The notes under the pieces were generated by a model, which worked only from the letters and a program-made list of their open reading frames with translations, made no database searches and was not told the origin of the DNA. Both the position numbers and the translations under genes were made by a program. This document shows positions 25,052 to 41,284 of a stretch of 64,000 bases of DNA, piece after piece (position 1 is the first letter of the stretch; every line of letters starts with the position of its first letter). The stretch is from Tomocerus qinae (taxonomy: Eukaryota; Arthropoda; Collembola; Entomobryomorpha; Tomoceridae), in contig CM034547.1 of the NCBI GenBank assembly GCA_020055645.1, positions 31,496,513 through 31,560,512 of the forward strand, given 5' to 3'.

Positions 25052-26520
25052 TTAAGATTGTCCATGTTCTCCTTGGGCAAATTGAAAAATCACAATCATA
25101 TATGTTACAAGAGCCCCAAGTATCTGTAAAAATGAAATATGCATTTTGATCTTTAGGTTAGTCATGTACTTTGTGCAAAAATCTACTACTAAATACGTAA
25201 ATTGTTTGAAGATTTACGTTGAGAATGAGATTCCTTTGGATACTGAAATACTTTCCGACAACTGCAGGCTTTATAGAGATCCTCGTGCTGATCATATGAA
25301 TCTGTACATTAATAAATTGTGATCAATAAATAAATCCAATTAAAAAGGTATAATAAAAAAGAAACCACTTCTCAGAACTTCCAGAGACAAAGGATTTTGA
25401 TAAAATTCCCTATACGCAAGGAATAAAAAATGAATTATTTCCTTTCTGTTTAAAATCGAACCTTGAAACACATTGGAACAGAAAGACAGTTTAACGGCAT
25501 CTTTTCCAAACAATTTCCTAGTGATTGTAGATTTTCTGTCAATCGCGATGATTCATGGCAAATAAAAATGATATTTATAACAAAAATAAGCCCAGGCACT
25601 GCGTTAGTCAGCACAACAAATGGACTGACATCAATAAAAATCGTAATGCAAACTAAAATAGTGATTCCTGAATTAAACATTGTTAACAGAATATCCACCA
25701 CCATTAAGTTACAAAACACTGAATTGAACTCCGAAACGATCTCTTCTAAATCATCTAATATTTGTAGAATTTCTTGTAATTTATTTTCCAATTCAAAGTG
25801 GCTCAGTGCGTAGATACTGTTCAACGCTAATCCTTCTCGAATGAATGAAGCTCCAATGCTCATCAATTTCAGTAGATACAATAGAAATACAGGATAAACT
25901 GTGTGCACCAACACTAGCAGGGAAGTTAACAGCATTGCATTTTGTATTAAGAGGCTGGTGTTTTCTTCCCCTACTCCCATAAATATTATTCCCATTCTTT
26001 GAAATGTGAATCTTAGCATTATAAACAGAATACCGTGAACATATACAATTACTATAAATTTAAGGCTTTTATGGACTTTGTCCAAACCATATCTAAATTT
26101 GCTTTCAAATTCAGAATTTTGCAAAGAGCACAGAATAATGAAAAACCTAACGATATTCTTCCAAAGTTTTAAAAACTGTTTTTTGTAAATTATGATTTCG
26201 GAATTAATGTAAAAATGTAATATCCACTCCACAACAATCCACGCATTAAATGCAGAACTTTCCACTTTTCCTGTTACAAAATCTTTTTGGTCCTTTCCTG
26301 ATCGCAGATTAAAACAAAAATAAATAGGATAGCTGATCTTACACAAAAGTGAAATTAGTGATATTATGAAAGGAAAAGAACGCCAATTTGATTGCAGGTG
26401 CATTTCATTTGAGATCCGCACTGATGATAAAGGCAAATATCCGGTTAATTTGCAAAATTTAACAGGCCAACTCCCAATTTGAAGAAGATATTCTTCCATA
26501 TTTTGATCAGATTTTCTCAT
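25052..26520 (-). CDS. Gustatory receptor family protein 1
   Basis: Exons 25462-26520, 25218-25301 and 25052-25123, both introns phase 0, give 404 aa. The large first exon encodes several hydrophobic helices and a conserved loop (LEEIVSEFNSVFCNLMVVD). Exon 2 encodes an internal segment ending in a helix start (VVGKYFSIQRNLILN). Exon 3 is the last helix with TYMIVIFQF, the hallmark T-Y-hydrophobic5-Q-F of insect gustatory receptors. Members are ligand-gated ion channels with seven membrane helices and a cytoplasmic N terminus, sensing tastants or contact chemicals. It is clearly a tandem duplicate of the next gene. The ligand cannot be read from sequence. Confidence 0.9.
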
Positions 26521-27037
26521 AACTTAAAACTCAATTCTATTTTCTACTTTGAGTAGGAACAGTAGTTAACGATAAAAACGTTAAAAAAGTCAATTTAGAG
26601 AATCATAAGTTAAAATAGGCTTAAACTTTTCCAAATTATGCGCTACTGATAGACTTAAAGATATTTTTGGGAGTTCCTTAATATGAATGAAATGCGAGTA
26701 GACGGAAGGAGTTCAATGTCGGTATATGTTCCAAAAAATTCAATTTGTAAAGTTCTTTATTATTGTAATAATAAATTAATGCCTTCAGCTCAATCTGCAG
26801 AACCCATTTAATTTTTTTCCTAATAATGTAGTCATGAAATAATAGCCACCTCCCTCTTAGTAAATAGTAATGTGTGCTGTTGTTTTCGTTGCAAATTGCA
26901 AAATCGAATTCCAATAATTTATTTCGTTTGTAATCAAAACTTAATAACAATAATAACGGTTAGTACTGTTATTGTCACTAACAAGTGACTTATGACTGAT
27001 ATAAATAGCACAGTATGACAAAATATAGCATAGGCTT
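26521..27037. other. Intergenic between receptors 1 and 2
   Basis: A 90-codon minus frame at 26678-26950 has no hydrophobic or domain pattern. Presumably holds the promoter of receptor 1. Confidence 0.4.
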
Positions 27038-28888
27038 TCACGATTGTCCATGTTCTCCTTGCACAAATTGAAAAAGTACAATCAGATATGTTACAAGAAC
27101 TCCAAATATCTGTAAAAATGAAAAACATTGTTAAACAAAAAAATATCTGCAGATATGCAAATATTTTGAAGGGATTACATTGAGAATACGATTCCTTTGC
27201 ACACTGAAATATTTCCCAACAACGGGAGGCTTTACAGAGATTCTCGTGCTGATCATTTGGATCTGTACATTTAAATGGTATTCATTAAAGAAAAATAACC
27301 CACAAATACAGGATATAGACAAGAAGAGATAACTGCTTTGAAAAGTTACATGAAACAACTCATACTCTCATACTACTGCACTCATCGTCAAAATTATCCC
27401 GAAAGGATTCCTAATGTCAGCAAATACTCAAATACTACGAGCGAAAGCTGAGGTATAAAGCAGTGGGTATAAAGCATTCTATCGCACAATCTTAGCTGTC
27501 AGAATAAGTTTTTTTTATTAATTCAATCCAAGAACTATTCAAAAGTGTCGGTCAAAAATAATTAAAAATTAGTATTCATTAATATCTGATATTAGTAAAG
27601 ATCTATTTATTTAGAAGTTTTTAGGTGCAGGGGAATGTAATACACTTTAATAGGAAGATGTACTTCAATCATAAATTCATCTTCATCCTTATAGTTGGCA
27701 ATATTTGTGTCAAATATTCCAGTAACTTTAAGACATTGGGTTATTGAACAACAAAGGAAAGAAACCTGAAATGGCCATGCACATGCAGTGATGATTATTA
27801 GCAAACGCATTTTTGACACAAATCGACAATATTAATAGAAGTCAAGAACCCACAAGAACCTTAAAGCAAAATGGAACTGTGAGATAGTTTAAGGGCATCT
27901 TTTCTAAACAATTTCCTATTGATTGTAGATTTTCAGTCAATCGTGATGCTTCATGGCAAATAAAAATGATATTTAGGGCAAAAATAATTACGGGCATTGC
28001 ATTAATCAGTATATCAAATAAATTGACATTGCCAAAATTTGCAATACAAAGTAAAGTTGTTATTCCTGAATTGAACATTGTTAATAGAATATCCACCACC
28101 ATTAAGTTGCAAAACGCTGAATTAAATTCCGAAATGATCTCTTCTAAATCATTCAAGAGTTGCAGAACTTCTTGTAATTTATTTTCCATTTCAAAGGGAT
28201 TCAGCTTGTAGATATTTTCCGATTCTTGGTAAATGTAGCAAGCCGCTGTGCTGATCAATTTCAGAAGAAATACCACAAATATAGGGTAAACTGTGTGCAC
28301 CATCACCAGCAAGGTGGTTAACAACATTACATTATGTATATAGAGGTCTAAGTCTTGTCCCCCTAAATACTTAAATATTCCAATTCTTTGAAATACAAAT
28401 TTTAGCATTATAATTAGAATACCATGAACATATAGAATCACTACAAATTTAAGTTTTTTATGGACAATGCCCAAGGTATTTCTTAATGTTTCGAATTCAG
28501 CGTTTTGCATAATAGAGCACAGATTATTATAAAATTTAATGATATTCTTCCAAAGTTTTAAAAACCGTTTTCTGTAAAATAAAATCTCAGAATTAATGTA
28601 AAAATGTAATATCCACTCTATAATAACCCAAGCATAAAATGCTGAGCTTTCTGTTTTTCCTATTCCGAAGTCATTTCTCTCCTTCCGTAAGTGCACAGTA
28701 ACACAAAAATAAATAGGATAACCTATCTTGCAAAGAAATAAAATCAACGATGTTATGAAGGGATAAGAAAACCAATTTGTTTGCAGCTGCACTTCATCTG
28801 AAATCCGCACTGATGATAAAGGTAAATATCCAACCAATTTGCAAATATTTATAGGCCAACTCCCAATTTGAAGAAGAGTTTCTTCCAT
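27038..28888 (-). CDS. Gustatory receptor family protein 2
   Basis: Exons 27860-28888, 27179-27262 and 27038-27109 (introns phase 0) give 394 aa. The architecture and much of the sequence match receptor 1: IGSWPINICKLVGYLPLSSV near the start, the SEFNSAFCNLMVVDILLTMF segment, and the last exon TYLIVLFQF followed by the same EHGQS end. This indicates a fairly recent tandem duplication. Intron 1 (597 bases) is longer than in receptor 1 and contains a meaningless 70-codon frame. Confidence 0.9.
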
Positions 28889-30338
28889 AATATTTTGATC
28901 AGATTTTTTGCCAACTAAGTCAAAGTGAAATTTAATTATTGTATTTACCTTACTACTACTACAGCACTAACTTTCAGAATAGTTAATATTTTTTACAGTT
29001 AGCTGTTGTCTGCTTAAAGTTTACTCTAGGATGAAATATGATAACTCATTTGTAAAAAGTAATTCTGTATTGTCATAATAAGAACGTCTCTTTTCCAAAC
29101 CAAAAAGTTATTAGTATCCTTTAATTTTCATCCCAAGACCACCTCCTCCCTCAAAGCAAATACATCTAGTATAACAGGTATTAACTATAATTTTGCTTCC
29201 GTTGCAAAAGCCAAGTTCAATATTTATTTTGATAATTTATTATGTTCATTACTATACTACAATCAAAAATCTTGTACCGTTATTGAAATTACGGATCCGA
29301 TTCATTCATGCAGCTATTACTATGTGTAACATTTTTCTAGCACACTGTATCTGCTAGATTTCAGCTAGTTTTAGTATATATATGATATGCGTTTATATGT
29401 GATATTTATTTATTATCACTATCACACTAATCAGTAATCAGCCTATAGACGCGGCCACTACATGACTTTATTTATAGTTTTCTAAATTACTGTGGATGAA
29501 AGAAAGGCACCATACTGAGCATTCTGTACAAAAATGATGTTTATTAGGTTAAAGTTATGCAACACATTGTGTACAAAGAAATTAGCTTGTTATAGAAATG
29601 CAAAAATGTCTGAAAATGAAAAAGATAAAGTATTTCCAAGCAGTGTCACATTTATTCAGTGCACAGGCCAAATTATATGTGCTAAAGTATATTAATCAGT
29701 ATTCAGTATTCATACAGTAATTAGCAGGCTGATCGGCTAAAACGGCTGTCTAAATTGGCCGAAAGGCTAGTTGAAAACCTGTTAGCCAGTGGCAAAAATG
29801 GAGTTGTGTGTACTGAGAAAGGTTTGGCGCAAAAAAATATGATTTTTGGCCATTTCGGTCACTATAGCCATTTTAGCCGGTCAATGTCATTTTCAGCCAG
29901 CAAAAATGGAACGTTCAATATTCCACAGATGTGTAGGTAAAACATCCATATAGAATTAAAGGACCATTAAACATAGGGAATTTGGGTGTGAAAGTTTTTA
30001 TAAAGTAGCCAAAAGCTCATAATTATTATGCATTTACCTTAATATCGTGGCTCGAGTGAACAACATAAAACAGCAAGGTTATAAAACGCAAAATATCATG
30101 ATGCTTTCATTTAAATTACTCTACATAACATGTAATGTAAATGGAGTTTCATTAGTCATTATACTTGTACTTCGTAGAACATTTTGAGACTACTATAATG
30201 GAATGGTACAAATCAATATTTTCAGATATTTAGCTTAGCAATTCAACATTATAAGGATGCTGGATCTGGGTTTACATACTTAGTATATATTGTTGATTAT
30301 GTTGATATGTTGATACACAGAAGTCACAAAAATAATGA
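28889..30338. other. Intergenic between receptors 2 and 3
   Basis: About 1.4 kb, AT-rich, with a small inverted-repeat element at 29733-29882. No gene seen. A 61-codon plus frame at 29755-29940 lies mostly in the element. Confidence 0.45.
29733..29882. mobile_element. Small inverted-repeat element (MITE-like)
   Basis: The left end TCGGCTAAAACGGCTGT and the reverse complement of the right end CCGGCTAAAATGGCTATA match, with an inner GGCC block also inverted. About 150 bp, no coding content. I could not identify a target duplication. Confidence 0.5.
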
Positions 30339-31980
30339 TTAAGTTGATTTCTTTGCTTTGTTAACTTCTGAGTTCCTAAATTGTACCAAAACGTAAACCG
30401 CAGTCGCTATTATGCTGGACACCTGTAAAAATAAATTTTCATAATACTTTTCACCAACATTGCCACACATTATGGAGAAAATGTCAACAAATGGTGTTAC
30501 ATTGTGCTAAGAAATTCTCCTGCTTCTGCTCCAAAAGCAGGCATTTTACATATTATTTCTTGTCAATGTATTATCACTATGTATAACATGGGATTTTTTA
30601 CCGATGCTAGAAGCTGTCTATTTAGTGTAAAATATTTTCCAGGGGCTATTGTAGGCGGATGTATCGTCGTAGTTGTAATGAAAGCTTGTATCTGAAAAAG
30701 AAATAAATTTGTGCCTGAAAGTACTTAGATGGGATGAAATCCTAATTTTCCGAGAAAAATATAGATTTCCCCAGATATGCACTTACTTTTGTACAGAGAC
30801 AATTTGTGTAGAATTCCATTGGTATTTTCTGCAATGTGACTAAAACATTTAAAGAACACTCTGTAAGAAAGGTTGCGTCCGTTGAAATTTGGTAAAGAAG
30901 CAATCCATACTTAATGATAATAGCGGCCAGTAAATAGAGAGATATCTTGTGTCCGAAAATATATAGTGCGTAAACATTAATTAAAATTTTGACAAGACAA
31001 ATCAATAGTTCAGCTACTAGAGATGTGCTATAAAACATGTTAAAATTTTGAACTTGTTCTTTAGTGCAGTGAAATAAATCTAAAAGTTTATTTATCTTTT
31101 GTTCCAAACTCTTTTTATCTATATCATAAACAGGTTTTGATGACCCACTGACGTCAATTCCTTCTAATATGTTTTTCACACACTGAACTTCAAGGTTTAA
31201 ATTCCGATTGACAACTACCAGAGTGTCATAAATTGTTCGAAATGCCGCTTTGTAAAATCGAGTTAAGTAAATGAGCCACAAAAATTGACACACATGTATA
31301 TTTCCCACGACGAGAAATACAATATTGAATATAAATAACATGCTTTTGTTCAATTCTATGTGATCAATCGGTTTGGGTAGGTTAAATAGATCCACAGAGC
31401 CGACTATAATTAGGACAACAAAAAAATAGAAAAGGAAAACATCATTTCTACTTTTATTCTTCAATTTCTTAAAATGGATAAAATCGATGGGAGCAGTTGT
31501 TTGACACTCATCAAATTTCTTCATTAGTGCTACATTCTGCTGCCAAAATTGCAAAAGATTTTTGCGAAACAAAAGAGTCTTCAGTTTGGTAAAAGTAAAT
31601 ACTCCTGCAAGTAAAAGATTGCCATACTCATATAGCAGCAAATCATTTTGATCAACTTGATCTTTGCTGTCTGGATTGATGTTTTGCATGATTATAAAAG
31701 TAACAAAACAGTTTTGCACCAAAACTATAACTGCTACCAAAGTTAAAATACATGTGTATATGAAAATTGTACTATTATGTTTCAAAGAATTCCCTAATTT
31801 TCTACTTTCCGACAAACACACTGGAAAATAACCACAAATTTTCATAGAAGCTAGTACCCATGTTGAAAAGTCTAATAATTTATCCTCGCTGATATCCAAT
31901 TCTTGAAAGCTTGTCGGTGAATTTGATTGAATTTCTAACGACATGCCAAAAGGTTTTGAATTTCTTGGAATTTGAAACAT
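30339..31980 (-). CDS. Gustatory receptor family protein 3 (divergent)
   Basis: Exons 30787-31980, 30602-30691 and 30339-30422 (introns phase 0, same positions as receptors 1 and 2) give 455 aa. The first exon encodes six or so hydrophobic helices and an extra internal loop with a SGSSKPVYDIDKK stretch. Exon 2 ends TIAPGKYFTLNRQLLAS. Exon 3 holds AVYVLVQFRN, a variant of the T-Y-hydrophobic5-Q-F signature with Ala for Thr. It is much more distant from receptors 1 and 2 than they are from each other, but shares the intron layout. Confidence 0.88.
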
Positions 31981-33785
31981 TTTAACTTCATAACAAACAC
32001 AATCTTACATAATTTAAAATCATGTACCTGAGATCTCAACAGTAAATGAGAGCCCCAATAAGTATTACCTATTATAACAACACAACATAAGTATTTAGGT
32101 CTAGGTCTACAGGATCTTATAATAATGCAAAATAAATATATTATAAATGGATAACAATTTTAAGTGATTACTGTATACTTTTTAGTTTTCCAATTTCCAA
32201 TGCCTATCATGTAGGGCGTAAGGTATAGTGGAGTGGGTCTGGGACTACATTAACTTAATACATTGTCATTAATGTTAATAAGATACATAGTAAGGTACAT
32301 TAGGTAATATATTAACAAACAAATGAGACATGTTTTTCTTAGGCTAACAAACCCAACCCAAATCAACCTAACTCTTAAAAAGTAGATGTTAGTAGGAAAG
32401 CATTAATTGTTACATTAATATCCAATTTCCATCCATATGGTCGTAACAGGCAATTTTTATAAAGCTACATCAACTAAAATTTTTAAAATGTTATGAACTG
32501 TCGAAATATTTATATATAGACGTATCTTAAGGACGGAAGTATCGGAGGAAGATTCTTATGAAAAGGTATAGGCACCCTCCATTCCTTTGCTCATGCGTGG
32601 CGCGTAAGTAAATGACCAAAGCCACGCCGGGGCGTAGGAAGCTGTATTTTAAAGCACACTTAATGCTAAAAAATTAATTCTGGTCAACATATGAACATTT
32701 TGAAGATATTTTTGTTCCTACAATGATTGCAATAACGAGCCAGTATTTTTAAAAAACATTTCATATTTTTATGATTTAAAACATGGAAGATAGCATTTTT
32801 CATGCTCAAGCTGGCGAAGAGTAGGGCCGCCCCAACGTGTGTTTTGTAGTATATACATTGCGCGCTTTTTGTGGCTCACACTCGCAATAAGGTTTCAGAA
32901 TAGAGGATCCCTATAAATATCCTGAGGCAAATACTCATACAAGTCCACTTCTATTTTGTGAGCGAGCAGGCATAGCATGAGTATATACTAGTTACTAGAG
33001 TATTATTATGTAGTTTATGGCAAATAAAAATGTCACGCTCAAGCATTTATAAATGTCTAGTATGAACTATCATGTCTTGAGATCATGTCCACCCCTCACC
33101 CACCCATTTTGAAGCAACGTTTTATAATGCGATTCCCTTCTTTACCTCCACTCCAAAAAGTGCTGCAACAATTTAAATGATTAAATGCCTTTTGTGACCG
33201 CTCTGCAGGATATTTTCAATAAAGATTGACTTGTCGTCATTATATTTTGAATAATTTTGTCCGTGACTGCTAACCGTATTACACAGCGCCATGTCATAAT
33301 GTCATAATAATAATTAATTGTGGATTCTGCATGTATACTCACTGTCATTCGAACATTAATCATTCAAACTCATCTTTTACATAATATCATCACAATCATC
33401 ATCATCTAATCGAATGAATGAGAGATTGAGGTGATACTATGAATGAGAGTTAAAGAGTTTGTAATTTGAGTATGACAGTATGAGAGAAACATTGAATTTC
33501 AATCTCATTTTGAACTTTGATTGAACATGAAGTGGCATAGGGCTGACACAAACAAGACAAGACAACATGTAACAGTAACGAAAGTCCCATGACCACAGAA
33601 GATACATGCTAGGACATCTGTGTGTGAAATTAGTAGGTTACCGGCAGCTTCCATGCTGGAAAGTGGTGGAGGCGGTGTTGTTAGAATATCAAGCGTGCGG
33701 TGAGTGCAGGTCAGATTTTCGGTTTCAGTCTGTTTGGTTAGGTCCGTCAACTAGATAATATTTCTGGCAGAAATATTTTAAAGAA
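31981..33785. other. Divergent intergenic region between receptor 3 and RpS9
   Basis: About 1.8 kb between a leftward and a rightward gene, so it should contain both promoters and the RpS9 5' untranslated exon. No coding exon or clear core promoter is identified. Confidence 0.4.
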
Positions 33786-36279
<2,494 letters not shown>

Positions 36280-37460
36280 ACTGGAATAATTTTAGTACAA
36301 GAAATTCCAATCATTCAATGTACTCATCAAAATTAAAGCTATGAGTTAATAAAATCGACTTTTCTTGATACTGAGTGGTAATTTTAAAAGAAAATCATTT
36401 TACATATTTAGATTTCACTTGCATTTGAAATAAAATAATTTCAGCCAAGCTAGTAGAAAAGGTAATGAATGTATTGGGAACTACTTCAATGTCAAATTGC
36501 CAAAATCCCAAATTATCCCAAAATTCATAAACAAAAAAGTTGCCAATTTTAAAATAGCGTATAAAATTCTTTTTTGATATTTTATTGAGACTTTATTTAC
36601 TGGATGAAATTAAAATAATTTTAAACGAAAAAGAGCCCAATTAAAAATAGCGTATAATAACATTCTATTCTGACATTTTATTTGGGAGTCATTAGAGAAA
36701 ACTAATTAAATTATTTCATTATTCTGTTCTTTATATTATGTAATGAGTAATGAGTCATTCATACAAGTGGATAGAAAATAAACAGTATAACATAATTTAG
36801 GGATTTTTTATATTGAGAAACAATCAATAATTTCATTTATTATACTAGATAATTTTAATTATCCAGTGAAATTGAGAAGAGACTTAAAATTAAAAAATAA
36901 TTATTTCTTCAGTCCTTTGTTTACAGTTAGTTTGCATTGCACTTACAAGCTTACAACTTAGCGAGTGAGAGGGCAAGACGAGACTTCCCACACTTGTAAG
37001 AGTTAAAGAATGTGGCTTGGTTATGTGTGAGTGTGAGAGCTATATTCTATAACATAGTTAAGTCTATCCGAAGCCGCGTATTATACGACAGTTTGACTTG
37101 TATTTATTTTGTTGTTCTCACTTTTATGTAATATTTATAATATTAGTATTATCATGGAACATTTATCTTTTTTACGAATTTTTAGATAAGATTGAATGTT
37201 TCATTCATTGATTTCTGTGTCAGTTTGTTAAACTGAACATTTGCTCATACATAATACATACACTCATACGCCACGCATATGCTATACACCTACATATCCG
37301 TCCACATCCAATAATAATTGATAATAATTTCTTTCCTTACAATTTCAGCAAATTTCACTTTGGACTTTAGACCGAGACCGAAGCTCAGGGTTTGAGTTGG
37401 GCTTTAGTTAACATTGCATTGTTGTTAATATATTTTATCATTACCTCAGCAAATTAAAAT
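36280..37460. other. Intergenic between RpS9 and the racemase
   Basis: RpS9 3' end (AATAAA-like signal near 36348), then about 1.1 kb of AT-rich sequence with no gene. Racemase promoter presumably near 37300-37450. Confidence 0.45.
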
Positions 37461-40400
37461 ATGGCTCTAAAAGGAATAAAAGTTATTGAAATGGCTGGCC
37501 TAGCACCAGTTCCTTTTTGTGGTATGATTTTAGCTGATTTTGGTGCTTCTGTGATTCGCGTGGATAGGGTAAGCATGAAAAGTACAAATTATAAATCTAT
37601 AAATTGGCATATTTTAAATTATTCTTATACACAAGATAATTTCCCAAATCAGCCATTCTTTGTTCACCATTGTTCACTACAACCTGTCTTTCCAACAGCC
37701 ATTCGAAATCTTCCAAACATCACCCATGTGGAAAATTTTTTCCCAAAGAAAGTTTCCCATTTATCCCTAGGTCGTACATATTACAGCTTTCTAATACTAA
37801 TAGTAAATATCTGTCCCCCATCTTAAGTCTTAAATACTTTGTCAATCAGTGATAAATTCAAAATTCGTCACTCACTACATTAAGTAATACCACGTAACAT
37901 TATGGAAATAACGGAGAATGAAAATTCTTTCAATGTGCATGTGTTGAGTGAAAATTGAAAATTTCAAACAGGCTCATATTCATAATGTCATATATTATAT
38001 TATATAACTATTGAAAAATGAAAAGTTTTTGCTTCTTTAACAGGCCAATGGCGGTATGCAAGCTGATCGCTTAGGGAGAGGAAAACGTTCCATTGCTGTT
38101 AATTTAAAGGATCCCAAGGGACAAGAATTAGTTCAGAAATTATCATCAACAGCTGATGTTCTTATCGAACCATTTAGACCTGGTACGTAAATCATTTGCA
38201 TATATGCGTTTCTTTGGATTTGGTTGAATTTAAGCCACATTTTAATTAACAGCTTTTAGTGTGGAAATGCTTGCAATGCTTCTTTTCATTACTGTTATCG
38301 ATTTTGGATATTTGTTTTCCTAGGAATTATGGAAAAGCTGAATCTTGGCCCTGAGAAGCTTATGAAACAAAATCCAAAGCTAATTTATGCCAGACTTTCA
38401 GGATATGGACAGAATGGAGCTTTTGCAAAACAAGCTGGTCATGACATTAATTACGTCGCTATGTCAGGTCTCCTTCCACTAATATTTAGATCACGATAGT
38501 TAGTATTCGTTTGAATATTATTCCATTTAATTGAGTTTTGCTCTCCCCAAGGTACTTTAAACACCATGGCAACCTAACAAGGTATGCTGATAGTGGGGAT
38601 TGAAATTCACTCAGAACCACTTATGGGGGAAACGTATAGGCGTCCCCATGCCATTGAGTAATACTCTATGGCTCCTTCTCCTTTGATCCCCATTAGTGGT
38701 TCTGAGAGATTTTTTTAAAAACTATCAGCATACCTTGTTAGGTCGTCATGGTATTTATTTGAAGTACCTTGGCTCTCCCCATATACTTAGCGAAGTGGTG
38801 TTTGATATCTTTCCTCTTTATAATACATATAGGAGTTTTATCTATGTTGGGAAGAAAGTCTGAAAATCCTTCAACTTCAATCAACTTAATCGCAGATTTT
38901 GCTGGTGGTGGAATGACTTGTGCATTTGGAATTTTGATGAGTCTTTTTGAAAGAATTTCATCAGGAAAGGGCCAGGTTGGTTTAATATACAGAATTAAAT
39001 ACATATACAACATAAACCTTATATAGAGTTGGTTTTCTGTATAATATCATTAGTGAATGTCACAGCGGTTTCACCCGATCTAATGACTTTTCCGAACGAA
39101 CATTTTCCTTATTCTACTCATTTTAATATTTCTAAACTAATCTGAATAAAGAGATAACTGTGGGTGTGCTATTTCAAGTTTCAAGTACTAGAATTTATAA
39201 TTTTAAGTCTTATTAGGTAGAAAGAGGAATTATGTTTTCCAATGTAAAATATGAGTATATGAAAAAACTTCCCTTTGATATAGATGTGTCTGCTTTTTAC
39301 TTAAATCTGTACTAGACCATACTATAAATATTAATACGTACGTAAAGCGGAGAAAAAAATTTTCCTTCTACCATTAGATAACTTTCACTAAAAGAGAAAA
39401 TCGTTCTTCCGACAAGGCTGTTATAGGATAGGGATAACCTTTTGGGCCCTTATTATATTCATAAACTTGTTGGCGAACAGAACGCAGTTATGTATAGTGG
39501 TAGTGAAAATTTGTATCGCTTAAGAACATGTCATATTCAGTTGTTTTGGTAGTAAACATCACGATACGTAATTCATAATGTAACAATTACTATATATATA
39601 TTAGAAATTATTTAATTGTTCATTTTTCAGATAGTTGATAATAGTATGACTGAAGGGGCGGCTTATGTCAGTTCATTCTTATTTAAAAGCAGAGACTTGC
39701 CTATTTGGGGTAAACCCAGGGGAGAGAATTGGTAAGCTTTTTATAAGATTTTATTATTTTGTTTACGAACATTATACTTATACACATGTAATATGTACAA
39801 AACATAAAATCCTATTTCTCATGTCGTAACGAATTGGTGTATGAAATATCGTTTATCTGGCTCAATTCTTATTCAATTCCTTATGGTTTTAAATTATTAA
39901 ATATTCTATACTATTTATGAACTAGTTTCTATCATAAAGGTCAAGGACGTATTGAGGAATGGGCTTTATGGGCTGAAGCCCCGGAAGCCCTCCCCCCCCC
40001 CGAAATCCAAGAAAAGGGAAATTTTTTCTCAAAATGCAAAAAATTTCGCGCTCTGCGCGATTATTTGCCTTTATTAGGCCTTTTTTGACTTATTTTCGTC
40101 AAAAAAATGCCAAAAATTTTCGCGCTACGCGCGAACATATATAACATTAAAATATCGATTGGAAATCTTAGCCCCTCCGAAACTCAGTTCTGTATACGTG
40201 CTTGATAAAGGTAAAACTCGAGTTCGAAATTTGTTGATCGTATTCTATTGTATGTATTGCATTTTTCATGATATGATACAATTTTTGAAGAGAGAGTTTA
40301 TTTCACCCACAGATCCAAGGTCAAACAAAAACAGAAAACTGTACGTTAACTTTGATTAATTTTGACCTTCTTATGCAAGTTACTTTGTTTTGTATACCTA

Positions 40401-40932
40401 TATATATTATAAAAGGTTGGACACTGGGGCTCATTTTTATGATACCTACAAAACCAAAGACGGAAAGTATATGGCTGTTGGGTCACTGGAGCCTCAGTTT
40501 TACGCAAGATTATTGTCAGGATTGGAGCTAACAGACGACGAAACTCTAAGCAATCAATTCTCTGAACATCCGGATAATAAAAATAAGATTGCCAAAACAT
40601 TTCTTCAAAAAACTCAACAAGAATGGGTTACCATTTTTAATGAGCTTGATGCATGTGTTACGCCAGTTTTAGAAATGGACGAAGCTCCGGTACATACCCA
40701 CAATTTAAACAGAAATGCTTTCGTGAAAAATCCACACACCAAAAATTGGGAGCCTCAACCAGCACCTTTGCTTTCGAGAACACCTGGAAAGGCTAATGTA
40801 GATGCTCCTGATCCAGAGGTGGGACAACACACAATGGAAATTCTACGCGAGTTACAAATAAATGAGTCGGAAGCTAAGGAAATGGTAAGTTGTGGCGTCG
40901 TTGAAATGGCCGACTTAAAATCGAAATTGTGA
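37461..40932 (+). CDS. Amacr: Alpha-methylacyl-CoA racemase
   Basis: Exons 37461-37568, 38044-38182, 38324-38467, 38833-38975, 39631-39731 and 40416-40932 join to 383 aa (human AMACR 382). It interconverts R and S 2-methylacyl-CoA esters for peroxisomal beta-oxidation of branched fatty acids and bile-acid-type intermediates. It is a class III CoA-transferase-family fold, starting [20 protein letters not shown]. The catalytic His and Asp sit at the expected numbers: His122 in GHDINY and Asp152 in IADFAGG. The C terminus is KSKL, a canonical PTS1 signal, so peroxisomal import is expected. Intron 3 contains a small inverted-repeat element, and intron 5 a repeat with TTTCGCGC motifs. Confidence 0.97.
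38549..38771. mobile_element. MITE in racemase intron 3
   Basis: Arms of about 70 bp: AAGGTACTTTAAACACCATG at the left, and the inverse (CATGGTATTTATTTGAAGTA then CCTT) at the right, both followed inward by AACAAGGTATGCTGATAG and its complement. The 9-bp GCTCTCCCC lies immediately left (38540-38548) and right (38772-38780), a target duplication of the size left by Mutator- or hAT-like transposases. Confidence 0.75.
39960..40150. repeat. Dispersed repeat fragment in racemase intron 5
   Basis: GGGCTTTATGGGCTGAAGCC, a run of C, then two blocks AAAATTTCGCGCTCTGCGCG and AAAATTTTCGCGCTACGCGC. Similar CG-rich wording occurs in the element at 35093-35341 and, more loosely, at 1055-1197. It looks like a decayed interspersed repeat. 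Confidence 0.45.
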
Positions 40933-41284
40933 TTTACATTTAAGATATTTTCTGATCCAGTTCTAATTGAAACAAATATTTTATTACACCGAATCAATAA
41001 AACATTCAATTTGGCTTTTATGAAAGAAGTGTTGAAGGGAATTTAGCCCTGATTCAAGCAGTACATCAGACATTATAATATTATGAGCAACCTTTGTAAT
41101 GGTTTTAATTTTAAATGCTTTAAGACAACAATAAGGAGATGAGTACACCCTATCCATCTTACATGACCAATTACAAGAATTCTTCAAAACGAATTATCGG
41201 AAGTACTAGGGTACATAAAAACTACTAAACAAATACTATAAAACTGTACTAAATCATTGTATAATGTAAAAATTCATTATCATT

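Noticed and set aside
27607-27819. Small secreted protein frame with a hydrophobic start on the minus strand
   Set aside because: Lies wholly inside intron 1 of gustatory receptor 2, with no splice or domain support.
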